64,000 nt of DNA from Nocardioides dongkuii (GTDB lineage: Bacteria; Actinomycetota; Actinomycetes; Propionibacteriales; Nocardioidaceae), in NCBI RefSeq assembly GCF_014127485.1, contig NZ_CP059903.1:372001-436000 (forward strand). The letters run 5' to 3'. Shown here piece by piece: positions 8,768-17,727 of this stretch. Position 1 is the stretch's first letter. Each line of letters begins with the position of its first letter. The translations under genes were made by a program, and so were the position numbers. Under the pieces are notes generated by a model, which saw only the letters and a list, made by a program, of their open reading frames with translations, did no database searches and was not told the DNA's origin.

Positions 8768-9094
8768 ATGACGCAAGGATCCAACGAGTTCGGCCAGGGA
8801 GAGAAGGCGCTCACCAAGGCAGCCACGCTGGTGGCCGACGCCAAGCGCGACTTCGACGGCTACGCCCGTGAGCTGGACGACCAGATCAGCGCCCTCAAGG
8901 GCCGCTGGGTCGGCCAGGGCGGCGCGGCGTTCTTCACGCTGCACCAGGCCTGGACCGAGAAGCAGACGATCATCGTCCAGGCGCTCAACGAGTTCGAGGC
9001 GTCGCTGACGTCCACCGAGCGCGACAACGTCTCGACCGACGACACCCAGTCCTCCAACTACGTCCGCACCGCTGGCCGTCTCGACGGCATCTGA
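8768..9094 (+). CDS. WXG100 family ESX substrate (EsxU/EsxT-like), first of pair
   Basis: A 108-residue helical hairpin protein of the ESAT-6/CFP-10 superfamily. The hallmark W-x-G turn is at residues 47-49 (RWVGQGG), between two amphipathic helices. A Ser/Thr/Asp-rich tail of about 25 residues follows; no clear YxxxD/E export motif is seen in it, so it may travel as the partner of the next gene product. ATG is preceded by GAAGGAG. No signal peptide, as expected for type VII substrates. Confidence 0.92.
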   Translation: MTQGSNEFGQGEKALTKAATLVADAKRDFDGYARELDDQISALKGRWVGQGGAAFFTLHQAWTEKQTIIVQALNEFEASLTSTERDNVSTDDTQSSNYVRTAGRLDGI

Positions 9095-9124
9095 GCGTCG
9101 GCCCCACTCACTGAGGAGCAACAG

Positions 9125-9424
9125 ATGGATCTCGACGGCATCCGCGTCAACCACGCCGGCCTCGACCAGGCGGCGCAGGACATGTACAAGAAGGTCAAGG
9201 ACATCGACAACCGCATGAACCAGCTCGAGAGCGAGCTCTCGGACCTGCGGAACCAGTGGGCCGGTAACGCCCGCGCGTCCTACGACCAGGCCAAGGCCAA
9301 GTGGGACATGGCGATCGAGGAGATGAAGGGCCTCCTCGACGAGACCAGCCGCACGGTCACCCAGTCGAACGCCGACTACGCCGCCGCCGACCAGCGCGGC
9401 GCGGAGGCCTTCCAGATCAGGTGA
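9125..9424 (+). CDS. WXG100 family ESX substrate, second of pair
   Basis: A 99-residue WXG100 protein with W-A-G at residues 45-47 between two helices. The C-terminal tail carries YAAAD, matching the YxxxD/E type VII export signal that EccC recognises. Expected to form a 1:1 dimer with the protein encoded 30 bases upstream. The start is set by GAGGAG 6 bases before the ATG. A strong hairpin downstream separates this pair from eccD. Confidence 0.93.
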   Translation: MDLDGIRVNHAGLDQAAQDMYKKVKDIDNRMNQLESELSDLRNQWAGNARASYDQAKAKWDMAIEEMKGLLDETSRTVTQSNADYAAADQRGAEAFQIR

Positions 9425-9459
9425 CCGGGACGCCCCGCGTCCTCCCCGCACCGGACTCA

Positions 9460-9491
9460 CCGCCCGGACCGGCAGCTGCCGGTCCGGGCGG
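9460..9491 (+). terminator. Perfect 32-bp palindrome after the WXG100 genes (terminator or attenuator)
   Basis: Two 16-base halves (CCGCCCGGACCGGCAG and its exact complement) can form a very stable hairpin between the WXG100 pair and eccD. No T-run follows, which is common for actinobacterial hairpin terminators. Likely effect: many WXG100 transcripts stop here and fewer continue into eccD-eccB-mycP. It could equally stabilise the 3' end of the short mRNA. Confidence 0.6.
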
Positions 9492-9530
9492 CGTCCGCTC
9501 AGCCCCGTCCGGACCAGACCAGGAGCACCG

Positions 9531-10898
9531 ATGACCCAGGCGCCCGCCGTCGCCACCACCGCTGCCACGTCCGGGCTGGTGCGCGTCACGGTCGCCTCCG
9601 GCACCCGCCGGGTCGACCTGGTGCTCCCCGGCTCGGTGCCCGTCGCCGAGCTGCTGCCCGAGCTGGCCCGCAGCGTCGGCCTCCTCGACGCGCTGACCGT
9701 GCACGGCGGCTACCGCCTGGTCACCGCCGAGGGCCGGGTGCTCGCCTCCGACGGCGGGCTGATCATGCAGGGCGTCGAGGACGGCGGGCTGCTGACGGTC
9801 GCCGCCGGCATCGACGAGGAGCCGCCCCGCGTCTACGACGACGTGGTCGAGGCGATGACCGACGTCGTGGAGCGCGACCTGCGGCCCTGGCAGCCGGCCG
9901 CGGGACGGCGTACGGCGCTGTGGGCGGCGGCGCTGCTGCTCGGCCTCGGCGCCGTGGCCCTGCTCGTCCAGCGGGGCTCGATGCTCGCCGCCGTCGCGGC
10001 GGTCCTGGTCGCCGTCGTCCTGGTCGCCGGAGCGGTCGTGCTCTCCCGGGTCCAGCACGAGGCGGAGGCCGCGGTCGCCGTCGCCTGGATGGGCACCGCG
10101 TACGCCGCGGTCGGCGGCCTGCTGCTCGTCACCGACGGCCCGTTCTTCGGGCTGCGGGTGGCGTGCGCCGGCGCCGGGGCGATGATCGCGGGCCTGCTCG
10201 CCCTGGTCGGGATCGGCGAGGGCCGCACTCTGGTCATCCCGCCGGTCGTGGTCGGCGCGGTCTTCCTCGCCACCGGCCTGCTGATGCGCGCCACCGACTT
10301 CGACCCGGCGGTCGTGCTCACCACCGCGCTGGTCCTGGTCGTGCTCGCCGGAAGCGCGTTCCCCTGGCTCGCGCTCGGCGTCACCGGCACCGCCGTCGAC
10401 CAGCTCTACACCCCGGCCGACATCGTCGCCGACCCCGACGACATCGACCCGGTCCGGGTCCGCGCCGATGCGCGCGTCGCCCACGACATCCTGGTCGCGA
10501 TCTCCGCCACGGTGGGCCTGCTGCTCGTCGTGATCGTCCCGCTCGCGGTCCAGCTCGGCATCGCCGGCACCGTGCTGGCCGTGGTGGCCTGCGGGGTCGT
10601 CATGCTCCGCACCCGCCAGTACCGCACCGGTGCGGAGGTGATGGTCGGCCTCGTCTCCGGCGTCCTCGGCCTCGGCGTCGTCGCGGCCTCGGTGCTGTGG
10701 AGCTGGCCGGACTGGCGGCCCACCGCCGCCGTGGTGCTGGCCGCCGCGGGCGCGGTGCTGCTGGCCGTGACGCTGCTGCCGGCCACCCCGTCGGTGCGGC
10801 GCGGCCGCCTCGGCGACGTCGTCGAGACGATCGGCCTGCTCACCCTGCTGCCGCTCCTGGTGGTCGCCACGGGCGTCGTCTCCTCGATCGGCGGCTGA
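9531..10898 (+). CDS. eccD: Type VII secretion integral membrane protein EccD
   Basis: A 455-residue EccD. The ubiquitin-like N-terminal domain is at about residues 15-95 (LVRVTVASGTRRVDLVLPGS start), followed by a linker and about 11 hydrophobic segments to the C-terminus. In ESX complexes each protomer holds two EccD chains forming a vestibule next to EccC and EccB. It is followed after 3 bases by eccB, so translation is probably coupled. The start has a GGAGCACCG site. It closely resembles classic EccD, unlike the more divergent copy at 7282-8640. Confidence 0.93.
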   Translation: MTQAPAVATTAATSGLVRVTVASGTRRVDLVLPGSVPVAELLPELARSVGLLDALTVHGGYRLVTAEGRVLASDGGLIMQGVEDGGLLTVAAGIDEEPPRVYDDVVEAMTDVVERDLRPWQPAAGRRTALWAAALLLGLGAVALLVQRGSMLAAVAAVLVAVVLVAGAVVLSRVQHEAEAAVAVAWMGTAYAAVGGLLLVTDGPFFGLRVACAGAGAMIAGLLALVGIGEGRTLVIPPVVVGAVFLATGLLMRATDFDPAVVLTTALVLVVLAGSAFPWLALGVTGTAVDQLYTPADIVADPDDIDPVRVRADARVAHDILVAISATVGLLLVVIVPLAVQLGIAGTVLAVVACGVVMLRTRQYRTGAEVMVGLVSGVLGLGVVAASVLWSWPDWRPTAAVVLAAAGAVLLAVTLLPATPSVRRGRLGDVVETIGLLTLLPLLVVATGVVSSIGG

Positions 10899-10901
10899 GG
10901 C

Positions 10902-12329
10902 GTGGCCACCAAGCGCGACCTCGTGGAGGCGTACGCCTTCAGCCGCCGGCGCCTGGTCACCGCCTTCGTCTCGGGCGCCCCGGGCGGCCGCGAGGTCGAG
11001 CCGTCCCGACCCGGGCGCACCATCGTCGGCGGGATCGCGCTCTCGGTCCTGCTGGTCGCCGGCGCCGCCGTCGCGGGCGTGCTCACCGGCCGCGACCCCG
11101 AGGACTGGAACAAGCCCGGCCTGCTGATCTCCGAGGACAAGGGCGGGCTCTACGTCATCCTCGAGGAGAGCGACGACCCCGAGCTGCACTCGGTCCTCAA
11201 CATCACCTCGGCCCAGCTGATCCTCGGCTCCGACCTGGAGCCGACGATCCTCGCCGAGGACACCATCGCCGACCAGGACCTCGGCCCCGACCTCGGCATC
11301 CTGGGCGCCCCGCAGACGGTGCCCGACACCGGCCGGCTGATCGACAGCGGCTGGGCCGCGTGCACGGCCGGCGACGGCGGCCTCGCGGTGACCATGTCGC
11401 GTGAGCGGCCGGTCACGCCGCTGACCGAGCAGGGGTTCACGGTCGAGAGCGAGGGCCGCTTCTACGTCGTGGCGACCGGCCGCGAGGAGTCCGGCGAGCC
11501 GGTCCGCGCCTACAGCTACGCGCTGCCCAAGAAGGTGCCGCTCGACCCGCTGCTGGACGAGCTGAACCTGCCGATCACCGACGACGCCCGGGTGGTCCCC
11601 GAGAAGTGGCTGCGGCTCTTCCCGGAGGGCGCCCCGCTCGACTTCGCCAGCCTCGGCCTGACCGGGTACGGAGACCCGGCGCCCGGCCGGGGCCCCGGCG
11701 GGCTGCCCGACGACGCGCGCATCGGCGAGGTGGTCACGGTCGACCAGGAGCGCTTCCAGGTGCTCACCGCCGACGGGCCGGCCGAGCTCGACCCCTTCGC
11801 CCAGGCCGTGTACGCCGCGGTCAAGCGGCCCCAGGTGAAGCCGCCGCTCGACGTGTCCCCGCGGGTGCTCGACGAGGTGCCGCGGGTCGAGGGCTCGCTG
11901 CCGCCGTTCGCCGACGCGCACTGGCCCGACCGGCTGCTCGACGAGGAGCTCGGCGAGCACTGCGCGCTGCTCACCACCGAGCCCGACGAGAAGCCGGTCG
12001 TCGCGCTGGCCACCGACCCGGTCGAGGTCGCCTCCGCGGAGGACCTGGGGGAGGCTGGCGGGCGCACCACGGTCGACCCGGGCCACGGGGCCTACGTCCT
12101 CTCCGGCGACTGGGACGACACGAGCAGCAGCACGCCGTACGTCGTCGACGCCAAGGGCCTCGCCTACCCCGTCGTCGGCGCCGAGACCCCCGACCAGCTC
12201 GGGTACGGCTCCCACGACGCGCCGCTGGTGCCCGACACCTGGCTGGAGCTGTTCGGCCAGGGCGTGGTGCTCTCGCGCGACGACGCGCTCTGCCCGCCGG
12301 CGCGCGAGCGGGTCCGCACGTGCGCCTGA
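10902..12329 (+). CDS. eccB: Type VII secretion protein EccB
   Basis: A 475-residue EccB: a short cytoplasmic N-terminus (ATKRDLVEAYAFSRRRLVTAF, a typical EccB start), one membrane segment at about residues 45-65, then a large extracytoplasmic domain. EccB forms the outward-facing part of the ESX membrane complex. GTG start at 10902, 3 bases after the eccD stop. The end overlaps the mycP start by 10 bases. Confidence 0.93.
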   Translation: MATKRDLVEAYAFSRRRLVTAFVSGAPGGREVEPSRPGRTIVGGIALSVLLVAGAAVAGVLTGRDPEDWNKPGLLISEDKGGLYVILEESDDPELHSVLNITSAQLILGSDLEPTILAEDTIADQDLGPDLGILGAPQTVPDTGRLIDSGWAACTAGDGGLAVTMSRERPVTPLTEQGFTVESEGRFYVVATGREESGEPVRAYSYALPKKVPLDPLLDELNLPITDDARVVPEKWLRLFPEGAPLDFASLGLTGYGDPAPGRGPGGLPDDARIGEVVTVDQERFQVLTADGPAELDPFAQAVYAAVKRPQVKPPLDVSPRVLDEVPRVEGSLPPFADAHWPDRLLDEELGEHCALLTTEPDEKPVVALATDPVEVASAEDLGEAGGRTTVDPGHGAYVLSGDWDDTSSSTPYVVDAKGLAYPVVGAETPDQLGYGSHDAPLVPDTWLELFGQGVVLSRDDALCPPARERVRTCA

Positions 12330-13582
12330 GGGTCGCGACCGCGGCGCTCGTCCTCCCCACGGCCCTGGTCGTGCCGGTGGTGGGCGGGGTCGTGGTCGCC
12401 GGTCCCGCGGTGGCCGCCGAGGAGGACTGCAGTGCGATCCAGGAGGAGGCGCCGGCGGAGTCTACGGTCGCCACGAGGGAGAGCCGCCCGCTGGAGCTGA
12501 TGCGGATCCGCGAGGCGCACGAGTACCTCCGCGAGCGGGACGTGGACCCGGGTGAGGGCGCGACCGTGGCGGTGCTCGACTCCGGCGTCAGCCAGCGCGG
12601 CGGGGTGCGGGTCACCGAAGCGGTCACCGCCACGGGGCGGAGCGACCTCGCCGACTACCACGGCACGGCGGTCGCCGGGCTGATCGCGGGGGCGCCCCGG
12701 TCCCCGGAGAAGCCGGTCGGCATCGCGCCGGCGGCCGAGATCCTCGACGTCCGCGTCTACGACTCCACCGAGGACGGCGGGGTCAGCGCCGCCGGGCTCG
12801 CGGCCGGCCTGCGCCACGTGCTGCGCCGCGGCGGCGTCGATGTCGTCAACATCTCGCTGCGGGTGGAGCGCGACGACGACGTGGAGCAGCTCGTCGAGGA
12901 CCTGTGGGACGCCGGCACCATCGTGGTCGCGGCCGCCGGCAACCGGCCCGACGAGGACGAGGTCCCCCTCGGGCCGCTCTTCGCCTCGCCCGAGCCGGGT
13001 CAGGACGCCGCGAACCACGTCTTCCCGGCCGGCTACGAACGCGTGGTCGCGGTGAGCGCGACCGCCGAGGGGCTCCCGGACGCCGACGAGTCCGACGCCT
13101 CCGCGTTCGTGCTGCCCAACACCCAGACCGACGTCGCGGCCCCCGTCGTGGGCGCGGTGTCGGTGGCGCTCAACGGCGGCACCTGCACCCTCGACGCGGT
13201 CGCCACCTCCTGGGCGGCGGCCGAGGTCAGCGGGGTGCTCGCGCTGCTGCGGTCCCTCCACCCCGACGCGACCCCCGGCCAGCTGGTCAGCCGGCTGCTC
13301 TCCACCGCCGACGGCCGCCCCGACGTGCCCAGCCCGCTCACCGGGGCGGGCGTCGTCCAGCCGCTCGACGCCCTCCGGCGGCCCGTCTCGCCGGCGCGCG
13401 ACGGCAGCCTGGACCGCACCACCGAGCGCCGCGACGTGCGCGCCGTACCTCCCGAGCCGGAGCCGGACACGATGGCCGGGCCGCGCCGGGAGGCGGTCTG
13501 GTGGGGACTGCTCGGCGGCGGCGCCGTGCTGCTCGCGCTGGTGCTGCGCCCGCTCCTCGCCCGCCGCGCCCCCGGCCGCTGA
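12320..13582 (+). CDS. mycP: Mycosin (MycP), subtilisin-like serine protease of the ESX system
   Basis: A 420-residue membrane-anchored subtilase that stabilises the ESX complex and can cleave substrates. The N-terminal signal is at about residues 1-33 (ends VAAEE). Catalytic residues are visible: Asp87 (AVLDSGV), His114 (YHGTAVAGLIAG), oxyanion Asn208 (AAAGN) and Ser297 (ATSWAAAEVSG). A Pro-rich linker leads to a C-terminal membrane anchor at about 390-412. The GTG at 12320 overlaps the eccB stop; the longer upstream frame is a shadow inside eccB. The Ser motif reads TSWAA rather than the usual TSFAAP. Last gene of the ESX operon. Confidence 0.92.
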   Translation: MRLRVATAALVLPTALVVPVVGGVVVAGPAVAAEEDCSAIQEEAPAESTVATRESRPLELMRIREAHEYLRERDVDPGEGATVAVLDSGVSQRGGVRVTEAVTATGRSDLADYHGTAVAGLIAGAPRSPEKPVGIAPAAEILDVRVYDSTEDGGVSAAGLAAGLRHVLRRGGVDVVNISLRVERDDDVEQLVEDLWDAGTIVVAAAGNRPDEDEVPLGPLFASPEPGQDAANHVFPAGYERVVAVSATAEGLPDADESDASAFVLPNTQTDVAAPVVGAVSVALNGGTCTLDAVATSWAAAEVSGVLALLRSLHPDATPGQLVSRLLSTADGRPDVPSPLTGAGVVQPLDALRRPVSPARDGSLDRTTERRDVRAVPPEPEPDTMAGPRREAVWWGLLGGGAVLLALVLRPLLARRAPGR

Positions 13583-13587
13583 ACGAC

Positions 13588-13622
13588 CGGAGGCCGCCCC
13601 CGCAGCGCGGGGACGGCCTCCG
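13588..13622. terminator. Bidirectional hairpin terminator between mycP and the secreted hydrolase gene
   Basis: Two 16-base arms (13588-13603 and 13607-13622) pair with a single mismatch around a 3-base loop, between the 3' ends of two convergent genes. The position and stability suggest that it ends transcription from both sides. Confidence 0.65.
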
Positions 13623-13643
13623 TCGTTGCCGTGCAGCGGGTGG

Positions 13644-16600
13644 TCAGCGCACCCGGACCGTCCGCACCGGCGACGTGCTCCCGGCGTAGCTGCCGGTCGC
13701 GATGTACCTCGCCGTGAGCCGCAGCTTCTCGAGCCGGCGCGGCGCCGTGAGGGTGAAGGTCACCGTCCCGGTCCGGCCGGCGGTGAGCCGGCGCAGCTTC
13801 TGCACGTCGTAGGTCCCGCCGCCGCCCACGATCCGCAGCTTCACCTCGCCGAGCGGGGCGGCGCCCGGGACCAGGTCGCGGATCCGCACCGTGACGGCCA
13901 GCTTGCCGCCCCCGGCCACCGACCGGGCGGCCTTGACCTTGGTGCGGGTGGCCTTCTTCGTGACCCGGTACGTCATGGTCGACGTGGACCGGTCCGCGTC
14001 GGCCGTGCCGAGGTACGTCGCCCGCACGGTGTGCCGGCCCGCCGGCAGCAGCGCCGGGAGCTGGTAGGTCGCCGACCCGGTCTCGTCGACCGGCACGGTG
14101 GCGGTGGTCGAGCCGACGGTGAGCTCCACCTCGCCCCCGGTGGCCCCGCTGACCTCGACGTCGACCGTGCCCGGGGTGCCGAACACGCCCGACGGCTCGC
14201 TCATCGCGAGGGTGACCGAGGTCGGGGCCTTCGTGGAGAACGCCCCCGTGGCCGTGCGGCCGGTGCCGGCCCCGACGGCGGTCACGGCGACGTCGCCGCG
14301 CGCGACGTCCGCGGGCACCGTCAGCGTCGCGGTCGCGAGGCCGGTCCCGTCGGCGACCACGGTCACCGGCTCCATCCCGGTGGCCGTGAAGGTCACCGAC
14401 TCCCCGGAGCGGAACCCGGCGGCCGTCAGCGTGAACGCGCTGCCGGGGGCGGCGTGCGTCGGCCCCTCGACGGTGCCACCCGCGAGCACGCCCTCGAGCT
14501 CGGCGCAGGCCGGCCCGGGAGTGCCGTACGCCGGCAGCGCGGCCGGCGTCGTGGGAGGCGTGCCGCTCGGGAGCAGCCCGTCGTCCTCGCTGACGGTCAT
14601 GTTCACGATCGCCCGCTTGCCCATCACCGCGCCCGAGGTGTTGATGACGCTGGCCTTGACCGTCGTGCCGTTGGTGGTGCTCGCCGCGTCGTCACCCTGC
14701 ACGGCGGCGGTCACCACCTGGCAGGTCTGGCCGGGGGCGAAGGTCACCCGCTCCATCGTGGCGCCGGCCCGGCTGGAGCTGGAGCCCAGCAGGGAGGCGT
14801 ACCCCACGACCGTCGAGGTCGCCGGCTCGTCGAGGTAGACCGCCAGGTCCACGGTGCCGGGAGCGTCGCCCTCGACGGTGTTGGGTGCGTAGACGTCGAT
14901 CGTCGGCCAGGTCCGCTGCCGCGGGGTGCCGACGGCGGAGCTCTCGAACGCCAGGTCCGAGAGGTACGCCCCGCCGGCGGCGGTGGCGTCCAGGCCCTGG
15001 GCCGCGGTGAACCGCACCTCCCGCAGGTCGCCGACCGTGAGGCCGGCCTCGGTGAGGGCGGCGGTGGGCACGTTGACCTGCTGGAGCACGATCTTCCTCA
15101 GCGTGGACGTCGCGTTCGGGTTCGTCGACGTCGGCAGCCGTACCAGGGCGAGCGGGTTGAGCGCCGAGACCGGGGAGCGCCAGGTGGCGCCCTTGCCGTC
15201 CACGACGGTCAGGGTGAGGTCGGTGCCCGAGGCGACGGTCTCGTCGGCCGCCATCTTGACCGAGAGCCGCTCGAAGCCGCGGGCGTCGCGCCGGCCGGCG
15301 GGGACGCCGACCCGCAGCTCCCCGGTGCCCGAGGTCCAGGTCATCCGGGTCACCGGCGTGGCCGGCACGTTGCCGCCGTTGGTGGCCGGGGTCCAGTGCG
15401 GCACGGTGGCGCTGGCCTGGTTCGCCGTGCAGGCGGGCAGCGTCTGGGCGGTGGTGCGCGCGTTCATGCTGGCGCACACCGTCGCGGTGGCGGTGCCGAA
15501 GGTCCGGACCAGCGACGTGGTGCTCTCGAAGCTGGTGACGGTGCTCCGGGCCGAGGCCGGGGCGGTCGCCATGCTGCGGACGTCCTCGTCGCCGAGGACC
15601 GCCGGCACCGCGCCGGTGCCGTCGAACATCGGCAGGAACTGGCGCTCGCCACCGAGGGTGGCGCGGAACCAGCCGGCCATGTACGCCGTGCCCTGGTCGT
15701 ACTGCTCCTGGGGCGTCATCCGGATCGAGGTCTCCGCGACGGTCGGGTCGGTGCCGCAGATCGGCTCCGTCCGCCGGGCGGCGCTGCCGCTCCAGTCATC
15801 GCTGACGCTGTAGGCGTACTGCCCCGGCGTCCACACGGTGTTGTAGAAGTTGTGGTTGGCGCCCATCGCCCAGACCCCGCTGCGCAGGACGTCGTCGTCG
15901 AAGGCGTAGCGCGAGTCGTCGAGCATGTGCTGGCCCTGCTGGTTGGAGACGTCGCCGTCGCAGTAGGGGAGCATCACGTTCATCGGCACGTCCGGCACGG
16001 TCATCCGCCCGAAGTCGACCGGCGCGAGCGGCAGGATCGACTCGATCGCCCACGGGGAGTCGAGCGCCTGGTTGAGGACGGCGGCCGAGGTGACGCCCTC
16101 GCCGCCGCGCGAGTGACCCATCATGCCGATCGTGCTCAGGTCGAAGCGGCCGACCAGGTCGGCGGCCCGCACCGGGTCGAGCGGCTCGACGCCGTTCGGG
16201 AAGCCCTCGGCGCGCTCGGCGAGCGCCTCCGCGCCCTCGACGAACGCCTGGTCCAGGCTGACGTCCCGGTCCTCCCACGCGTCGTGGTACGAGACCGGGT
16301 CGCCCTTGCCGGCGTCCCGCAGGAGGGTGAGCGTGTCGAGGAGCAGCTGGCCGCGTGCCTGGGCGCCCTGGTCGGCCGCCAGCTGGTTGTCGTTGGCGTT
16401 GATCGCGTTCGCGGAGATCGAGACCACGGCGTACCCGTTGCTCGCCAGGGCCCGCGCGGTGCCGTCGTACCCGAGGTAGCTGGGGATCGACTTCCTGCTG
16501 GTGTCCTCGGGAGTGGTGGTGCAGGGCCAGCGCAGCGGGTTGGCCGTGCCGGTGCCGTAGCAGGAGCCGTGCCGGCCGTGCAGCAGGACCACGGTCGGGC

Positions 16601-17183
16601 GGGCGCCGCCGGTCGTGGGCAGGTACAGCTTGCCCTCCAGCTCGCCGTCGATCCCGCCGATGGCGGCCAGCGGGATGCTCTGCTCGCCGAACTTGTAGAT
16701 CGACTCGGTCCAGTCGTAGGAGCCGATCGAGGACGGGTCGGCGTCCAGCGCCTTCGCCGCGGTCGCCGGGGGGACCTCGACGGCGTCGGTGGTCCGGGCG
16801 CCCGCGGTGTCGGACTGGCTGGCCCACCCGGGGGTCACCTGCGCGGCGTCCGCGACCGCCGGGTCCGCGGTGAAGACCGACAGCGACAGGCCGTCGGCGG
16901 ACTCGGTGGCCAGTCCGATGCTCTCGCCGTCGACCAGGATCGTCGGCGCGTCCGAGCGGATCGGCAGCGGCGCGTCGAGGTCGACGGTGACCTGGTAGCC
17001 GCCGGCGGCGGGGGTGACGGTCCAGCCGTCGCCCGCGGCGACCTCCGGGTCGGCCGGTGCGGCGTGGGCCGGTGCCAGCGACACGCTGGTCAGGGTGGCG
17101 GAGAGGAGGACGGCGGCGAGGCCGCCCCCCAGGCTCCGCGTGAGGGTGCTTGGCAAGGGGCGCTCCGAGGTCGGGTCACCCAC
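13644..17183 (-). CDS. Large secreted alpha/beta hydrolase with Ig-like C-terminal repeats
   Basis: A 1179-residue exported protein. The N-terminal signal peptide is about residues 1-41 (Leu/Ala core, cleavage near AHA-AP). An alpha/beta-hydrolase domain spans about 170-500, with the strand VVLLHGRHG, a nucleophile elbow GHSRGG (Ser near 358) and a later His (GANHNFYN) that could complete the triad. About residues 500-900 look like beta-rich carbohydrate- or surface-binding modules. The last 230 residues hold Ig-like/Big_3-type repeats (TVDVEVSG..., TKVKAARSV...). Substrate unknown: an ester or polymer in the medium or wall is plausible. Monocistronic; GTG start. Confidence 0.75.
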   Translation of the reverse strand: MGDPTSERPLPSTLTRSLGGGLAAVLLSATLTSVSLAPAHAAPADPEVAAGDGWTVTPAAGGYQVTVDLDAPLPIRSDAPTILVDGESIGLATESADGLSLSVFTADPAVADAAQVTPGWASQSDTAGARTTDAVEVPPATAAKALDADPSSIGSYDWTESIYKFGEQSIPLAAIGGIDGELEGKLYLPTTGGARPTVVLLHGRHGSCYGTGTANPLRWPCTTTPEDTSRKSIPSYLGYDGTARALASNGYAVVSISANAINANDNQLAADQGAQARGQLLLDTLTLLRDAGKGDPVSYHDAWEDRDVSLDQAFVEGAEALAERAEGFPNGVEPLDPVRAADLVGRFDLSTIGMMGHSRGGEGVTSAAVLNQALDSPWAIESILPLAPVDFGRMTVPDVPMNVMLPYCDGDVSNQQGQHMLDDSRYAFDDDVLRSGVWAMGANHNFYNTVWTPGQYAYSVSDDWSGSAARRTEPICGTDPTVAETSIRMTPQEQYDQGTAYMAGWFRATLGGERQFLPMFDGTGAVPAVLGDEDVRSMATAPASARSTVTSFESTTSLVRTFGTATATVCASMNARTTAQTLPACTANQASATVPHWTPATNGGNVPATPVTRMTWTSGTGELRVGVPAGRRDARGFERLSVKMAADETVASGTDLTLTVVDGKGATWRSPVSALNPLALVRLPTSTNPNATSTLRKIVLQQVNVPTAALTEAGLTVGDLREVRFTAAQGLDATAAGGAYLSDLAFESSAVGTPRQRTWPTIDVYAPNTVEGDAPGTVDLAVYLDEPATSTVVGYASLLGSSSSRAGATMERVTFAPGQTCQVVTAAVQGDDAASTTNGTTVKASVINTSGAVMGKRAIVNMTVSEDDGLLPSGTPPTTPAALPAYGTPGPACAELEGVLAGGTVEGPTHAAPGSAFTLTAAGFRSGESVTFTATGMEPVTVVADGTGLATATLTVPADVARGDVAVTAVGAGTGRTATGAFSTKAPTSVTLAMSEPSGVFGTPGTVDVEVSGATGGEVELTVGSTTATVPVDETGSATYQLPALLPAGRHTVRATYLGTADADRSTSTMTYRVTKKATRTKVKAARSVAGGGKLAVTVRIRDLVPGAAPLGEVKLRIVGGGGTYDVQKLRRLTAGRTGTVTFTLTAPRRLEKLRLTARYIATGSYAGSTSPVRTVRVR

Positions 17184-17323
17184 AGCCCACGGCCATCACC
17201 GAGGACCCGCGGGCGAGAACTGATCGAGGGCGTCACCGTAGGGAGGCGGCGTTTCCGCGAGGTTTTCCGCAGGTAACGGTGGAGCGCGACCGTGCGGTGA
17301 CCCGCGCGGGACCCGGAACGCAG

Positions 17324-17360
17324 GACGGCGCCGGCCCCCTGTGCGGGGGCCGGCGCCGTC
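17324..17360 (-). terminator. Perfect 16-bp hairpin terminator of tRNA-Ser
   Basis: Arms 17324-17339 and 17345-17360 are exact complements with a 5-base loop, beginning 3 bases beyond the 3' CCA of the minus-strand tRNA gene. No T-run follows. It probably ends the tRNA transcript. Confidence 0.7.
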
Positions 17361-17363
17361 GAG

Positions 17364-17452
17364 TGGCGGAGGATAGGGGATTCGAACCCCTGAGGGCTGT
17401 TAACCCAACCCGCTTTCCAAGCGAGCGCCATAGGCCACTAGGCGAATCCTCC
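17364..17452 (-). tRNA. tRNA-Ser (anticodon GGA)
   Basis: An 89-base class II tRNA on the minus strand. The acceptor stem GGAGGAT pairs with ATCCTCC, discriminator G, and the 3' CCA is encoded (17364-17366). The anticodon stem CTCGC/GCGGG closes the 7-base loop TTGGAAA with anticodon GGA (17416-17418). It has a long variable arm and a T arm with GGTTCGAATCC. Reads UCC and UCU codons. Confidence 0.95.
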
Positions 17453-17542
17453 GCCGAGGAGCGTACCGGTCGGTCCGGACGGTCGTGAAATCCCCTCCCC
17501 GTGTCCCCGGTGCGCCCGCTCCGTGCGGGGTGCGGGGTGGCT

Positions 17543-17572
17543 TTGGCGGCCCGGGAGGGGCTCGCCTACACT
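17543..17572 (+). promoter_or_regulatory. Promoter of the 4.5S RNA gene
   Basis: TTGGCG (-35, 17543-17548) and TACACT (-10, 17567-17572) are 18 bases apart, directly upstream of the SRP RNA. It fits a housekeeping-sigma promoter with a start near 17577-17579. Confidence 0.65.
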
Positions 17573-17576
17573 CATG

Positions 17577-17670
17577 CCCAACCCCCCGTGTGGCGGCATC
17601 TCACCCAACTCCCCCAGGGCCGGAAGGCAGCAAGGGTCAGTGAGCTCTGTCGGGTGCGCGGGGGGCCTTC
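17577..17670 (+). ncRNA. ffs: 4.5S RNA, bacterial small signal recognition particle RNA
   Basis: The RNA core of the signal recognition particle, which pairs with Ffh to target membrane proteins. The sequence contains the conserved SRP domain IV signature (GGGCCGGAAGGCAGCAAGGG) around 17617, with a GGAA tetraloop and asymmetric loop. The ends pair: CCCCCCGTG near 17582 against GCGCGGGGGG near 17657. End points are approximate to a few bases. In actinobacteria it commonly sits just upstream of dnaX, as here. Confidence 0.9.
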
Positions 17671-17715
17671 TCGTCTCCGGGGCCCGGCCGGTACCGGGCT
17701 GTCGGACCCGGTCGT

Positions 17716-17721
17716 TAGGGT
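17716..17721 (+). promoter_or_regulatory. -10 box TAGGGT of dnaX (leaderless)
   Basis: TAGGGT followed by 6 bases and the GTG start at 17728. No Shine-Dalgarno sequence is needed in this arrangement. Confidence 0.5.
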
Positions 17722-17727
17722 GCTGGA

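Noticed and set aside
13626..17276. 1216-aa plus-strand open frame opposite the secreted hydrolase
   Set aside because: The minus-strand protein has a signal peptide and a GHSRGG motif; the plus frame has no recognisable features.
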